Of a DNA stretch of 64,000 bases, positions 26,450 to 34,302 are shown piece after piece (positions within the stretch are counted from its first letter, which is position 1; the number at the start of each line of letters is the position of its first letter). Location of the stretch: positions 1 through 64,000 of the forward strand of contig CAJTXF010000006.1 of the NCBI GenBank assembly GCA_910580045.1, written 5' to 3'. Position numbers and translations under genes: made by a program. Origin of the DNA: an uncultured Eubacteriales bacterium. GTDB lineage: Bacteria > Bacillota > Clostridia > Oscillospirales > Acutalibacteraceae. The notes beneath the pieces were generated by a model that did no database searches, was not told the origin of the DNA, and worked only from the letters and a program-made list of their open reading frames with translations.

Positions 26450-28954
26450 CTATCCCATCGGCACATCCGGCGTATGGGTCTCCACGTCTGACGACGGGTC
26501 ATCTGGTTCCTCCGGCGGGGGAGTCGGCTCTTCCGGCTCCGGCGTCACCGTCGGGTCAGGCGGCAGAATCGGCGTGGGACTGGGCGACGGCTCGTCTGTC
26601 GGTCCAGGAGGCGGACTGGGCTCATCTGTAGGCCCAGGCGTAGGCGATTCATCCGGGTTTATGGTTGGCTCTGCTGAGGGAGACGCGGAGGGTGACACAG
26701 AGGGCGAAGCCGAAGGAGACGCACTGGGTGATGCGGACGGCGACACCGTAGGCCCGGCAACATGGTCAGAGCCGCCGTTGCAGGTGCCAGGCGCATTGCC
26801 CGCAGCATACCAGCCCAGGGCCGTATCAAAACAGCCAGGCCCTGCCAGCTTTCCGCTGCTGCGGCAGAAGGTGAGCTGATTTACATTCTCGCTGATAACC
26901 CACTCTCTGCCCGACCAGTCATAATTATCAATCAGATGCTGCATTACCGATTTCCAGGTGCGCAGGTGCATGCTGCCGTCTCCCAGCTCCCGTGAGTAGG
27001 TGTAGCCGTTCCAGATGCCTGCCACGCAGAAGGGCGTGGCGCCCACAAAGTACAAATCAAAATCATCGTCCGTAGTGCCGGTCTTTCCGTAAATGGTCAC
27101 AGGCAAATCGGCCAGATACCCGCCAGTGGCCGAAGGGCCGTAGATAGTCCTTTGGAGGAGCTTATTCATTACTGTGGCGTTCTCAGGGCTCATTACCTGG
27201 GTTCCGGAATCATTCCGGTTGTCCAGGATGACGTTGCCGTTGTGGTCCTTCACGTACCAGTAGGAGATGGGCCGGTGATAGACCCCGCCGTTGGCATAGA
27301 TTTGATAGCCAGCGGTCATGTCCTCCACGGTCACACCCCAGCTCAGGCCGCCCAGGGCCATGGGGGACAAATCGTTGTCTTCGGGAACCAGTGAACTAAA
27401 ATGCAGAGACTGAGTCAGCCACTCATAAATGGCATTGGGGCCCACTGTGTTGGCCAGCTGCACTGCCGGAGCGTTCATTGAGGTCTCCAAAGCCTTGTCT
27501 ACACACATATAGTTGCTGTAGCGGCCATTCCAGTTCTTTGGTCCGGGCTGGCCAGGTCCAAAATAGTCGGGCAAGGGCTGGTCCTTCAGTATCGCTCCAT
27601 AGGTGATGGCTCCGCTGCCAATGCCCACTGCATATGGGCCGATGCCCTTCATGGAAGAACCGCACTGGCGGGTGGCGTCGCTGGCGTTGCTGTAAAGGCG
27701 CACGCCGTCCCGCTCATACCGGTCTCCAATGGTGGCCATTACCTGGCCGTTGTAAGGGTTCATCATAAAGAAGCCCACCTGGATATCTTCATCAGCAGGG
27801 AGCATGTCCGTGTTGGTAAGGAAGTAATGCTCCATATCCCGCTGCAGGTTCAAATCCATTGCGCATTGGATGGTCAGGCCGCCGTTGTACATCATGGTGA
27901 TAGCATAGTCCTCTGAGTAGCCGTAGCGCTCCATCAAATCCTCTACTACCTGGTCGAACATGTAGTCAATATACCAGTTCCACTTTGCCTCATCCTGGTT
28001 CTCTTCCACATCCTCTTCCTCTGTCTCTGCGCCCACAAAATCCATGGCGGCCAGCTCCTGCAGGGCGGCATCGTGCTCGGCCTGGGTGATGGGCACCAGA
28101 TGCTCGGTATCCAGCTCGCCATTTTTGGAGAGCTCCAGCATACGGTCCAGCACGATTTCCGCCTTTTCCTTGCTCTTCTCTGGGAAAAGAAGGGGGTTGA
28201 ACTGGTAGGGGTTCTGAGTGATGCCCGCAATCAGGGCGCACTCGGCCAAATCGCACTCTGTGATGCTCTTGTCAAAATAGCACTTGGCAGCAGCCTCTAC
28301 CCCCTGGCACATGCCGCCATAGTTGACATAGTTCAGGTAGGCCTCCAGAATCTGCTCCTTGGTGTACTTGTCCTTTTCCATATTCAGCGCGGTGAATATC
28401 TCCTTCACCTTGCGCATAATGCTCACTTGGTTCTCTTTGGTGATGTTCTTTATCAGCTGCTGGGTCATAGTAGAGCCGCCGCGCCCTGCCTGTCCAGTGA
28501 ACAGATGCAGCACAGCGCCCGCGGTGTTTTTCCAGTCCACACCCTGGTGCTGATAAAAACGGTGGTCCTCAATGGCAATCTGGGCAGTCTGCATATAGGC
28601 GGGAATTTCCGCCAAGGGCATCCACACCCGGTTCTCGTTGCGGAAGATGGTCATGTATTCCACCGAGCCGCCATTGCCGTCGTCCAGATTGATGGTGCTG
28701 GAATAGTTCAGGCTGACAGCGTTAATATCCGGCGGCTCAATATTCCGGAAGCTCATAATATAAGTGGCCACTGACAAAAACACAAGCAGGCCGGTAATTG
28801 CCATCACCCAGAACAAGGTCTTAAACGCCTTCCACACCATACCCAGCATGGTGCTGGCGGTCGCTCCGGCGGTTTTCGCGAGTTCTCCCTCTGTGCGCCC
28901 GCTGGGCACACCGGAAGGGGACGTGGTATACTTATTGATATCTTCTCTTCTCAC
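26450..28954 (-). CDS. Class A penicillin-binding protein (PBP1A-type)
   Basis: 834 residues, GTG start nine bases after GGAGG. Bifunctional cell-wall synthase: a cytoplasmic tail and one membrane helix (about 42-68), then a GT51 glycosyltransferase with catalytic Glu129 in IEDHRFYQHQGVD and GGSTMTQQLIKN. The transpeptidase follows, with Ser433 of SSMK, a SMN motif and KTGT (Lys624). The last 130 residues are a low-complexity tail of Ser-Pro-Ala repeats followed by Pro/Glu/Thr-rich segments, probably an extended wall-spanning linker. It lies upstream of hom on the same strand. Confidence 0.95.
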   Translation of the reverse strand: MRREDINKYTTSPSGVPSGRTEGELAKTAGATASTMLGMVWKAFKTLFWVMAITGLLVFLSVATYIMSFRNIEPPDINAVSLNYSSTINLDDGNGGSVEYMTIFRNENRVWMPLAEIPAYMQTAQIAIEDHRFYQHQGVDWKNTAGAVLHLFTGQAGRGGSTMTQQLIKNITKENQVSIMRKVKEIFTALNMEKDKYTKEQILEAYLNYVNYGGMCQGVEAAAKCYFDKSITECDLAECALIAGITQNPYQFNPLLFPEKSKEKAEIVLDRMLELSKNGELDTEHLVPITQAEHDAALQELAAMDFVGAETEEEDVEENQDEAKWNWYIDYMFDQVVEDLMERYGYSEDYAITMMYNGGLTIQCAMDLNLQRDMEHYFLTNTDMLPADEDIQVGFFMMNPYNGQVMATIGDRYERDGVRLYSNASDATRQCGSSMKGIGPYAVGIGSGAITYGAILKDQPLPDYFGPGQPGPKNWNGRYSNYMCVDKALETSMNAPAVQLANTVGPNAIYEWLTQSLHFSSLVPEDNDLSPMALGGLSWGVTVEDMTAGYQIYANGGVYHRPISYWYVKDHNGNVILDNRNDSGTQVMSPENATVMNKLLQRTIYGPSATGGYLADLPVTIYGKTGTTDDDFDLYFVGATPFCVAGIWNGYTYSRELGDGSMHLRTWKSVMQHLIDNYDWSGREWVISENVNQLTFCRSSGKLAGPGCFDTALGWYAAGNAPGTCNGGSDHVAGPTVSPSASPSASPSASPSVSPSASPSAEPTINPDESPTPGPTDEPSPPPGPTDEPSPSPTPILPPDPTVTPEPEEPTPPPEEPDDPSSDVETHTPDVPMG

Positions 28955-29048
28955 TGGCAGTATCCTCCGTATGATTCAGATTGGATTGTTTTGGCAGGAG
29001 TGGAATATTTTGCTGAAAACAGGGCAGGCTAAAGTCCGAGGTGGTTTT

Positions 29049-29459
29049 ATGACACACAAACAGTACAAGACCTACACGCTCTGGCTGCTTATCATTACCA
29101 TCACAGCTCTGGTCGTCACAGCAGCCATGCTCTCACTGAAACGCGCCGCAGCGGCTCAGCCTGCCGCAGCCCCGCCGGCTGCACCGGCCCCGGAAGAACC
29201 TGGTATTGCTTATTATACCCCAAACCCGGCCTCAAGTCAAGAAAACAGCGAAACCGTTGAAAACAGCGGCCAGCCGGAATATCTTGTCACCCTCTATCAG
29301 GGCAGGCTGGGGGTGTTCAAGGAGGGCCACACCAGCCCGGTGCTGACCCAGGATACCCCGGTTTATCTGCTGCCTGAGGAGGACATTGAGCTACTGAAAA
29401 AGGGCCTGCCCGCCAAGGATTTGAACGAGGCCCGGAAGATTCTGGAGGACTACGACTAA
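29049..29459 (+). CDS. Membrane-anchored protein with BofC C-terminal-like domain
   Basis: 136 residues from the ATG behind GAGGTGG; an upstream extension overlaps the divergent PBP leader. One membrane helix (about 10-28) is followed by an Ala/Pro-rich linker and a compact domain (about 77-136: YLVTLYQGRLGVFKEG, PVYLLPEEDIELLKKGL, LNEARKILEDYD). This resembles the BofC C-terminal domain that regulates sporulation signalling proteases in Bacillus, though BofC itself is secreted. Clostridial homologues are common but uncharacterised. A strong terminator follows. Confidence 0.7.
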   Translation: MTHKQYKTYTLWLLIITITALVVTAAMLSLKRAAAAQPAAAPPAAPAPEEPGIAYYTPNPASSQENSETVENSGQPEYLVTLYQGRLGVFKEGHTSPVLTQDTPVYLLPEEDIELLKKGLPAKDLNEARKILEDYD

Positions 29460-29486
29460 AATCGCTCCTGCACTTTACAGCAAAAG

Positions 29487-29518
29487 GAACGCTCTGCCGG
29501 TGTCCGGCAGAGCGTTCC
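29487..29518. terminator. Bidirectional terminator
   Basis: Perfect stem GGAACGCTCTGCCGG / CCGGCAGAGCGTTCC with a three-base loop, between the convergent BofC-like and SASP genes. Confidence 0.9.
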
Positions 29519-29535
29519 TTGCTGAAAGGCCTTGC

Positions 29536-29727
29536 TTACTTCATGCCCTTCTCGTAGCTCTCAATCATCTTCTTGACCATCTGGCCACCCACAGAACCAG
29601 CCTGCCGGGCAGTGATGTCGCCGTTGTAACCCTGCTTCAGGTTGACGCCCACCTCAGAGGCAGACTCCATCTTGAAACGCTCCATAGCTTCCTTGGCCTC
29701 GGGGACCATAACAGAATTGTTCTTCAT
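29536..29727 (-). CDS. Small acid-soluble spore protein, alpha/beta type
   Basis: 63 residues from ATG 29727, which follows AAGGAG; a TTG frame start overlaps that site. Alpha/beta SASPs coat and protect DNA in dormant spores and are degraded by the Gpr protease at germination. Family features: VPEAKEAMERFKMESASEVGV, with the Glu/Ser site for Gpr, and YNGDITARQAGSVGGQMVKKMI. It directly shows that the organism makes endospores. The gap 29746-30044 has no other gene; it holds a weak direct repeat related to the palindrome-element ends and the terminator at 29991-30018. Confidence 0.95.
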   Translation of the reverse strand: MKNNSVMVPEAKEAMERFKMESASEVGVNLKQGYNGDITARQAGSVGGQMVKKMIESYEKGMK

Positions 29728-29990
29728 TGTCTTCGTCTCCTTCAAAAAAGTTTTTTCGCGTTTGCATTACCTATTGTAACACCGGGGCCATGGTTTATGA
29801 TTGTCAATTTTTGTATGGCTTCTTTCACGGCATCCTAAGGGTGTGTTTACATAAGCGTCTATAAAAGTCTTTCCCATAGACTTCAGCCACGTTCTGTGTT
29901 AAAAAATCTTGAAGCGGCCAAGTGTATCCGCGATTTTCGCCTGAAAGCTGCCTGAAATCAGCGCCCAAATCTCTGCTTATAGGAGCAAAG

Positions 29991-30018
29991 CCGCCCCGTT
30001 TGCCGGGACGGCTTTTGC
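29991..30018 (-). terminator. Terminator of the redox fusion gene
   Basis: Minus-strand hairpin AAAAGCCGTCCCG / CGGGGCGGCTTTG, about 27 bases after the stop; its tail is short. Confidence 0.6.
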
Positions 30019-30044
30019 CTGGTCTGCGCTCAATTTATACACAA

Positions 30045-32627
30045 TCAGCAGGTAGCTCCGCCTTTCATGTGCTTCTGGGCGCTCAGGTTTTCCTGTTTGC
30101 GGGCCAGAAGTCCATCAGAGAGCAGCTGCTCCTGGACATTTTCAAAGCCCAAGCGGGCAATGGTATCCGCAAAGCGCTCGCCGGTGATGCCCTGCTCACG
30201 GAACAGCAGAATGGCCTTTTCAATCACATTCAAGACTTCTTCCTTATCAGTGAAGACCTTGTCAAGGCAGCGGCCATGCGCGGTCCGCTTGCCCCAGCGC
30301 CCGCCAATATACACCCTATAGCCAGGCGCGAAATTCTCTGCCGCCTTAAAGGGGCACTTGCCTACGCAGCGGCCGCAGTGGTTGCAGGCTGTATCGTCAA
30401 TGATTAGCTTGCTGTCCTTGACCACAGGCACCTGAATGGGACAGGCCTTCTCCACCTGACAGACCTTGCAGCCCCGGCATTTTTCCAAATCAATCTCCGG
30501 GACCTTTTGACCAATCACGCCCAAATCATTCAAGTCAGGCTTCACACAGTTATTTGGGCAGCCGCCAACCGCAATCTTAAACTTATGGGGCAGTTTGACC
30601 CCAGCATAGCCGTGGAAGAACCGCTCATGAATCTCCTCGCTCAGGGCAAAGGTGTCAATCAGGCCGTACTGGCAGGTAGTCCCTTTGCAGGAAACCACAG
30701 GCCGCACCTTGCTGCCTGTCCCTCCGGTCTCAAGCCCGGCAGCCTGCAGGTCTTCCCGCAGGGCGTCAATATTATCAAAGGGCACGTGCTGGATTTCCAG
30801 GGTCAGCCGGGAGGTCATGGCCACCTCACCGCTGCCGTATTTCTCCGCCGCCTCAGTGATGGCCCGCATTTCATCCGCTGTGATTTTGCCGTTGCGGGTG
30901 ATAACCCGTCCGTTGAAGCAGTCCGGCGTCCGCTTATCCCACAGGAAGCCCAGGGCCTTCACCCTCGCGACCTCTTCGGGAGGCACAGCAGCCCCAGCGG
31001 ACTTGACTTTCACATCATTAAAGGCAGTCGCGCCCTCCAGCACCAGCGTATTGGTATAGCCCAGCGCCTTCAGCCTGTTCTGCACAAAATAGGCACGCTT
31101 CCCCCTGGCGCAGACCAGCAGCAGCTTCTCGTCCTTTCCAATGCCCTCAATGGCTCCATTGACACTGGCTAAATCCACAAACCTTGCCCCGCGAATGGAG
31201 GGCTGGGGATTCACATCCAGCACGGTATATCCCTCAGCTTCCCCTGCCGCATACTGGGCAGGGGTCATGCTGTTCAGAATGCCGTCCAGCTTATTCTCCA
31301 GCACATAGACCGCCTGGACAAAGGGGTGAATGGCTGTGGAGAAGGGCGGGGCGTAGCTCAAATCCAGGTTCTCATAGTCCTCCAGCTTTGCGCCCATGGA
31401 GATGCCCAGTACGCCCAAATCAACAATCTTATCCACCGCGCCAGGGCCCAGCACCTGAACCCCCAGCAGCTGATTGGTGGCTCTGTCTCCAATCAGCTTG
31501 ATAACAAAGTAAGCGGAATCAGGATAGTAATGGGCCTTATCATCCGTGACCATCAGCACAGTTTCCACGTCAAAGCCCTTCTCCCTGGCAGCTTTCTCCG
31601 TCAGGCCGGTTTTGCCCACATTAAGGCCGGGCAGCTTGCAGACAGCAGTACCCAGCACCCCGGCAAAGGTATTCTCCCTCCCTGCCAGCACTTGGGCCAG
31701 GGTACGGCCCTCCAAGTTGGCAGAGGAGCCCATAGGCGACCACTGGGGTTCGCCGGTCAGCCGGTTTTTTACCAGGGCGCAGTCACCGGCAGCATAGATG
31801 TCAGGAACGCTGGTGCGCATTTTCTCGTCTACCACCACAGCGCCTCTTTCCATTTGAATGCCGGTACCCTCTAAAAACCCTGTATTAGGCCGCACGCCCA
31901 CAGAGAACACTATCATGCCGCAGGGCAGGTTTCCGCTGCTGGTCCGCACAGACTCTACTCTGCCCTCTCCCAGAACAGCCTCTGCTTTGGCTCCTGTGAG
32001 TACCCGCACACCAGCGGACTGCAGATGCTTTTTCACATACCCGGCCATCTCCGAATCCAATACACCGGGCATCAGCTGCGGGGTGAACTCCACCACTGTG
32101 GGGGAGACGCCCTTTGCCAGCAGGTTTTCCGCCATTTCCAGGCCGATAAACCCACCGCCTACAACAACTGCTTTCTTCACTCCGTTCTGCTCAATATAGT
32201 CCCGCATAGAGACTGCGTCCTCTGGGGTGCGCACTTGGAATACCCCAGGCAGGCCGGTACCCTCCATCTCAGGCATCACTGGAGCAGCGCCTGTGGCAAT
32301 CACCAGCGCGTCATACTCATATACCTCCATCACCCCGGTGGACAGGTTCTTGGCCTCCACCCGCTTTCCGGCGGTGTCCACCTTTACCGCCTCCCGGCCT
32401 GTGAACACCTCTACCCCGGTCAGGCCTTGGAACTTCTGGGGTGTGTTGACAATGAGCTCTGCCCGGTCCTCAATGGCTCCTCCCACGTAATAGGGCAATC
32501 CACAGCCCGCATAGGAAATATCCGCGCTTTTGGACAAAAGTGTCACCTGTGCCGAGCGGTCCTCCCGCTTGAACTTGGCGGCAGCCTTGGTACCAGCGGC
32601 AACACCGCCGATAATGAGCAATCTCAT
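30045..32627 (-). CDS. CoA-disulfide reductase / rhodanese / siroheme-type reductase / ferredoxin fusion
   Basis: 860 residues. Domains in order: (1) FAD/NAD(P) disulfide reductase of the CoADR/NADH-oxidase family (about 1-445) with redox Cys42 in YAGCGLPYY and a second dinucleotide fold VVVGGGFIGLE; (2) rhodanese (about 455-540) with catalytic Cys506 in LVCARGKRA; (3) a sulfite/nitrite reductase-like module (about 560-710) with Cys647, Cys652, Cys690 and Cys694, the siroheme-[4Fe-4S] ligand set, though the first pair is C-x4-C instead of C-x5-C; (4) a two-cluster ferredoxin (about 715-775: EKCRGCKVCQ and CNHCGRCVGKCP); (5) a short helical tail. The ATG at 32627 has AAGGA about 11 bases upstream. 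It probably reduces persulfide or sulfite using NAD(P)H. Single gene, with own promoter and palindrome. Confidence 0.88.
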   Translation of the reverse strand: MRLLIIGGVAAGTKAAAKFKREDRSAQVTLLSKSADISYAGCGLPYYVGGAIEDRAELIVNTPQKFQGLTGVEVFTGREAVKVDTAGKRVEAKNLSTGVMEVYEYDALVIATGAAPVMPEMEGTGLPGVFQVRTPEDAVSMRDYIEQNGVKKAVVVGGGFIGLEMAENLLAKGVSPTVVEFTPQLMPGVLDSEMAGYVKKHLQSAGVRVLTGAKAEAVLGEGRVESVRTSSGNLPCGMIVFSVGVRPNTGFLEGTGIQMERGAVVVDEKMRTSVPDIYAAGDCALVKNRLTGEPQWSPMGSSANLEGRTLAQVLAGRENTFAGVLGTAVCKLPGLNVGKTGLTEKAAREKGFDVETVLMVTDDKAHYYPDSAYFVIKLIGDRATNQLLGVQVLGPGAVDKIVDLGVLGISMGAKLEDYENLDLSYAPPFSTAIHPFVQAVYVLENKLDGILNSMTPAQYAAGEAEGYTVLDVNPQPSIRGARFVDLASVNGAIEGIGKDEKLLLVCARGKRAYFVQNRLKALGYTNTLVLEGATAFNDVKVKSAGAAVPPEEVARVKALGFLWDKRTPDCFNGRVITRNGKITADEMRAITEAAEKYGSGEVAMTSRLTLEIQHVPFDNIDALREDLQAAGLETGGTGSKVRPVVSCKGTTCQYGLIDTFALSEEIHERFFHGYAGVKLPHKFKIAVGGCPNNCVKPDLNDLGVIGQKVPEIDLEKCRGCKVCQVEKACPIQVPVVKDSKLIIDDTACNHCGRCVGKCPFKAAENFAPGYRVYIGGRWGKRTAHGRCLDKVFTDKEEVLNVIEKAILLFREQGITGERFADTIARLGFENVQEQLLSDGLLARKQENLSAQKHMKGGATC

Positions 32628-32646
32628 GCTATATTCATTCCTTTCG

Positions 32647-32676
32647 TCTCCCCAAACCCCTAGGGGTTTGGGGAGA
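32647..32676. promoter_or_regulatory. Perfect 30-bp palindrome, likely operator
   Basis: Centre CCCCTAGGGG, extended by AAA/TTT and CCCC/GGGG arms. It sits about 8-37 bases after the predicted transcription start and ends 20 bases before the ATG. There is no T-run on either side, so it is not a terminator. The core resembles CsoR/CstR-family operators; this assignment is inferred. Confidence 0.6.
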
Positions 32677-32690
32677 AAGTCTGCAAAATA

Positions 32691-32719
32691 ATTATATGGT
32701 ATAGTATAACGATTGTCAA
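32691..32719 (-). promoter_or_regulatory. Consensus promoter of the redox fusion gene
   Basis: Minus strand TTGACA (32714-32719), 17-base spacer, TATAAT (32691-32696): a perfect match, so the gene needs a repressor if it is to be conditional. Confidence 0.85.
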
Positions 32720-32774
32720 GTGAAACATACCCTGCACAGCGCATATCCTAACCTGCTGCTGAGCTGTTGGCAGA

Positions 32775-32806
32775 AAAGGGCCGGGAGCACCTGCTCCCGG
32801 CCCTTT
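32775..32806 (-). terminator. Terminator of the PerR-rubrerythrin-rubredoxin operon
   Basis: Stem AAAGGGCCGGGAGCA / TGCTCCCGGCCCTTT followed on the minus strand by TTTTCTG, ten bases after the rubredoxin stop. Confidence 0.85.
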
Positions 32807-32816
32807 GACTGGCTGA

Positions 32817-32972
32817 TTACTCTTTCTCGAAAGAATCTTTCCCCAGTCCGCACACAGGGCAGACCCAATCTTCCGGGACCTGCTCCCAAGGGGTGCCGGG
32901 CGCAACGCCGTTGTCCGGGTCGCCGGCAGCGGGGTCGTACACATAGCCGCAGGGGCAAACATACTTATCCAT
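32817..32972 (-). CDS. Rubredoxin with shortened first metal knuckle
   Basis: 51 residues, a one-electron carrier with an iron bound by four cysteines. The second knuckle CPVCG and the body YVYDPAAGDPDNGVAPGT are textbook. The first knuckle reads CPCGY, i.e. C-x-C rather than the usual C-x-x-C, confirmed by reading the codons directly. GAGG lies upstream of the ATG. It is last in the operon with rubrerythrin, to which it probably donates electrons. It is too short to stand out among overlapping frames in this region. Confidence 0.92.
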   Translation of the reverse strand: MDKYVCPCGYVYDPAAGDPDNGVAPGTPWEQVPEDWVCPVCGLGKDSFEKE

Positions 32973-32993
32973 ACTGACAGCCTCGCTTTCTTC

Positions 32994-33212
32994 TTATTTC
33001 TTTCCAAACAGCCCGCCGATAAAGCCGCCTGCCTTGTCCAGGCTGAGCTTTGCCTTGATGCCTTCGGCAAGCTGCTTGAGCTGTTCTTCCGGTAAATCAA
33101 TCCCAATCAGCTTTTCCAGCGTGGCGATGGGCTCCTGGAGGAATCCCTCCTGCAGCGCCTTATCGCGTTTGATTTTCTCTACCAGTTCTTCAATCTTTGC
33201 CTTGATATCCAT
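32994..33212 (-). CDS. Small hypothetical protein in the rubrerythrin operon
   Basis: 72 residues. A highly charged helical N-terminus (MDIKAKIEELVEKIKRDKAL) leads to a segment with IATLEKLIGIDLPEEQLKQL and a Gly-rich end, GGFIGGLFGKK. The layout loosely recalls Nif11-type leader-like proteins, without a recognisable core peptide. It lies between rubrerythrin and rubredoxin (15 and 21 bases away), so it is co-transcribed and may be a redox-stress accessory. No function can be assigned. Confidence 0.75.
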   Translation of the reverse strand: MDIKAKIEELVEKIKRDKALQEGFLQEPIATLEKLIGIDLPEEQLKQLAEGIKAKLSLDKAGGFIGGLFGKK

Positions 33213-33227
33213 AAAGAGCCGTCCGAC

Positions 33228-33770
33228 TTACTTAAAATAGCGCTCCAGCAGCCCCTTGAACGCCTTGCCGTGGCGGGCCTCGTCCCGGGCCATCTCATGG
33301 ACAGTGTCATGGATGGCATCCAGGCCCTGCTCCTTAGCCAGCTTGGCCAGCTTGGTCTTGCCGTCAGTGGCGCCGTTCTCTGCATCTACCCGCATCTGCA
33401 GGTTCTTCTTGGTGCTGTCGGTCACCACCTCGCCCAGCAGCTCGGCAAACTTGGCAGCATGCTCAGCCTCTTCATAAGCGGCCTTCTCCCAGTACATGCC
33501 GATTTCAGGATAGCCCTCGCGATGGGCAACCCTGGCCATGGCCAGGTACATGCCGACCTCTGTGCACTCGCCCTGGAAATTGGCACGCAGGCCCTCCAGA
33601 ATCTCCTCGCTGACACCCTTGGCTACGCCCACAACATGCTCAGCAGCCCAGGCCATATCAGCAGCCTGCTCAATGAACTTCTCACCGGGCACGCCGCACT
33701 GGGGGCACTTCTCAGGGGGGGTATCTCCCTCGTGAACATAACCGCAAACAGGGCAAACAAATTTTTTCAT
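33228..33770 (-). CDS. Reverse rubrerythrin (N-terminal rubredoxin domain)
   Basis: 180 residues from ATG 33770, ten bases after GGAGG. A rubredoxin-like iron site comes first (Cys6, Cys9, Cys22, Cys25), followed by a four-helix diiron domain with repeated Glu/His ligands (GECTEVGMYLAMARVA, YEEAEHAAKF, EMARDEARHGKAF). Rubrerythrins reduce hydrogen peroxide to water in anaerobes; the rubredoxin-first order defines the reverse type described in clostridia. The operon with a PerR-like regulator and rubredoxin fits a peroxide-defence role. Confidence 0.95.
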   Translation of the reverse strand: MKKFVCPVCGYVHEGDTPPEKCPQCGVPGEKFIEQAADMAWAAEHVVGVAKGVSEEILEGLRANFQGECTEVGMYLAMARVAHREGYPEIGMYWEKAAYEEAEHAAKFAELLGEVVTDSTKKNLQMRVDAENGATDGKTKLAKLAKEQGLDAIHDTVHEMARDEARHGKAFKGLLERYFK

Positions 33771-33825
33771 AAGAATCATTCCTCCGTTTAATGAATTTAT
33801 TCAAAGCGCAAACCGCGCGTTTTGA

Positions 33826-34302
33826 CTATAATTTCCGCACAGCCACAATTTCTTCCCCGCACATCTGGCCGTTCTCAGCAAAGCCGAACTTCTTGTACAG
33901 GGATTTCGCAGCCTCATTTTCCGGCTCATAGCTGAGCCAGCAATACTCCGCCGGACCCAGAGGCCTGGTTTGAAGATAGTCCAAGCAAGCCTGCAGGGCC
34001 TTTTTTCCCAAACCACGGCCCTGGTGCTTTTGCTCAATCATAAACCGCCAAAGGCAGTAATTTCCTGCCGCGATTTGGGGCTCGTCCGAATCGTCCAGGG
34101 TGCCATAGCCGAACATCACAAAGCCCACAGGCTCCTCTCCTTCATAAATGCCGAAGGGCTGGGCACAGCCGCCATTGCTCAAGGCAATATAGGCGTCTAC
34201 AAGGCTATACTCATTGCTGGCCACAAACTCTTTCTGCTCCTCTCGGACGGTCAGAGCCAAAACTTCATCCACATTGCTATAGGTCAGCTTTCTCAATTCC
34301 AC
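33826..34302 (-). CDS. GNAT acetyltransferase (polyamine N-acetyltransferase-like)
   Basis: 158 residues, GTG start nine bases after GGAGG. Features: YGTLDDSDEPQI and the acetyl-CoA loop QKHQGRGLGKKAL, then LSYEPENEAAKSLYKKFGF. This resembles the PaiA/BltD/SpeG group that acetylates spermidine and spermine, but the substrate is unproven. It overlaps the end of the upstream kinase gene by 26 bases, so the two are translationally linked. Confidence 0.82.
   Translation of the reverse strand: MELRKLTYSNVDEVLALTVREEQKEFVASNEYSLVDAYIALSNGGCAQPFGIYEGEEPVGFVMFGYGTLDDSDEPQIAAGNYCLWRFMIEQKHQGRGLGKKALQACLDYLQTRPLGPAEYCWLSYEPENEAAKSLYKKFGFAENGQMCGEEIVAVRKL

Noticed and set aside
26574..26879. Gly/Asp-rich plus-strand frame and apparent tandem repeats (CRISPR-like at first glance)
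   Set aside because: These are the antisense of the Ser-Pro-Ala tail of the PBP; repeats are codon-level and lack spacers.
29838..29905. Candidate extra copy of the ATAGTWAACRCA element
   Set aside because: GTGTGTTTAC and CTGTGTTAA are in direct, not inverted, orientation and lack the ATAG/CTAT ends.
32647..32676. Palindrome considered as a transcription terminator
   Set aside because: No T-run on either strand, and it lies between a promoter and its gene, so an operator or leader hairpin fits better.
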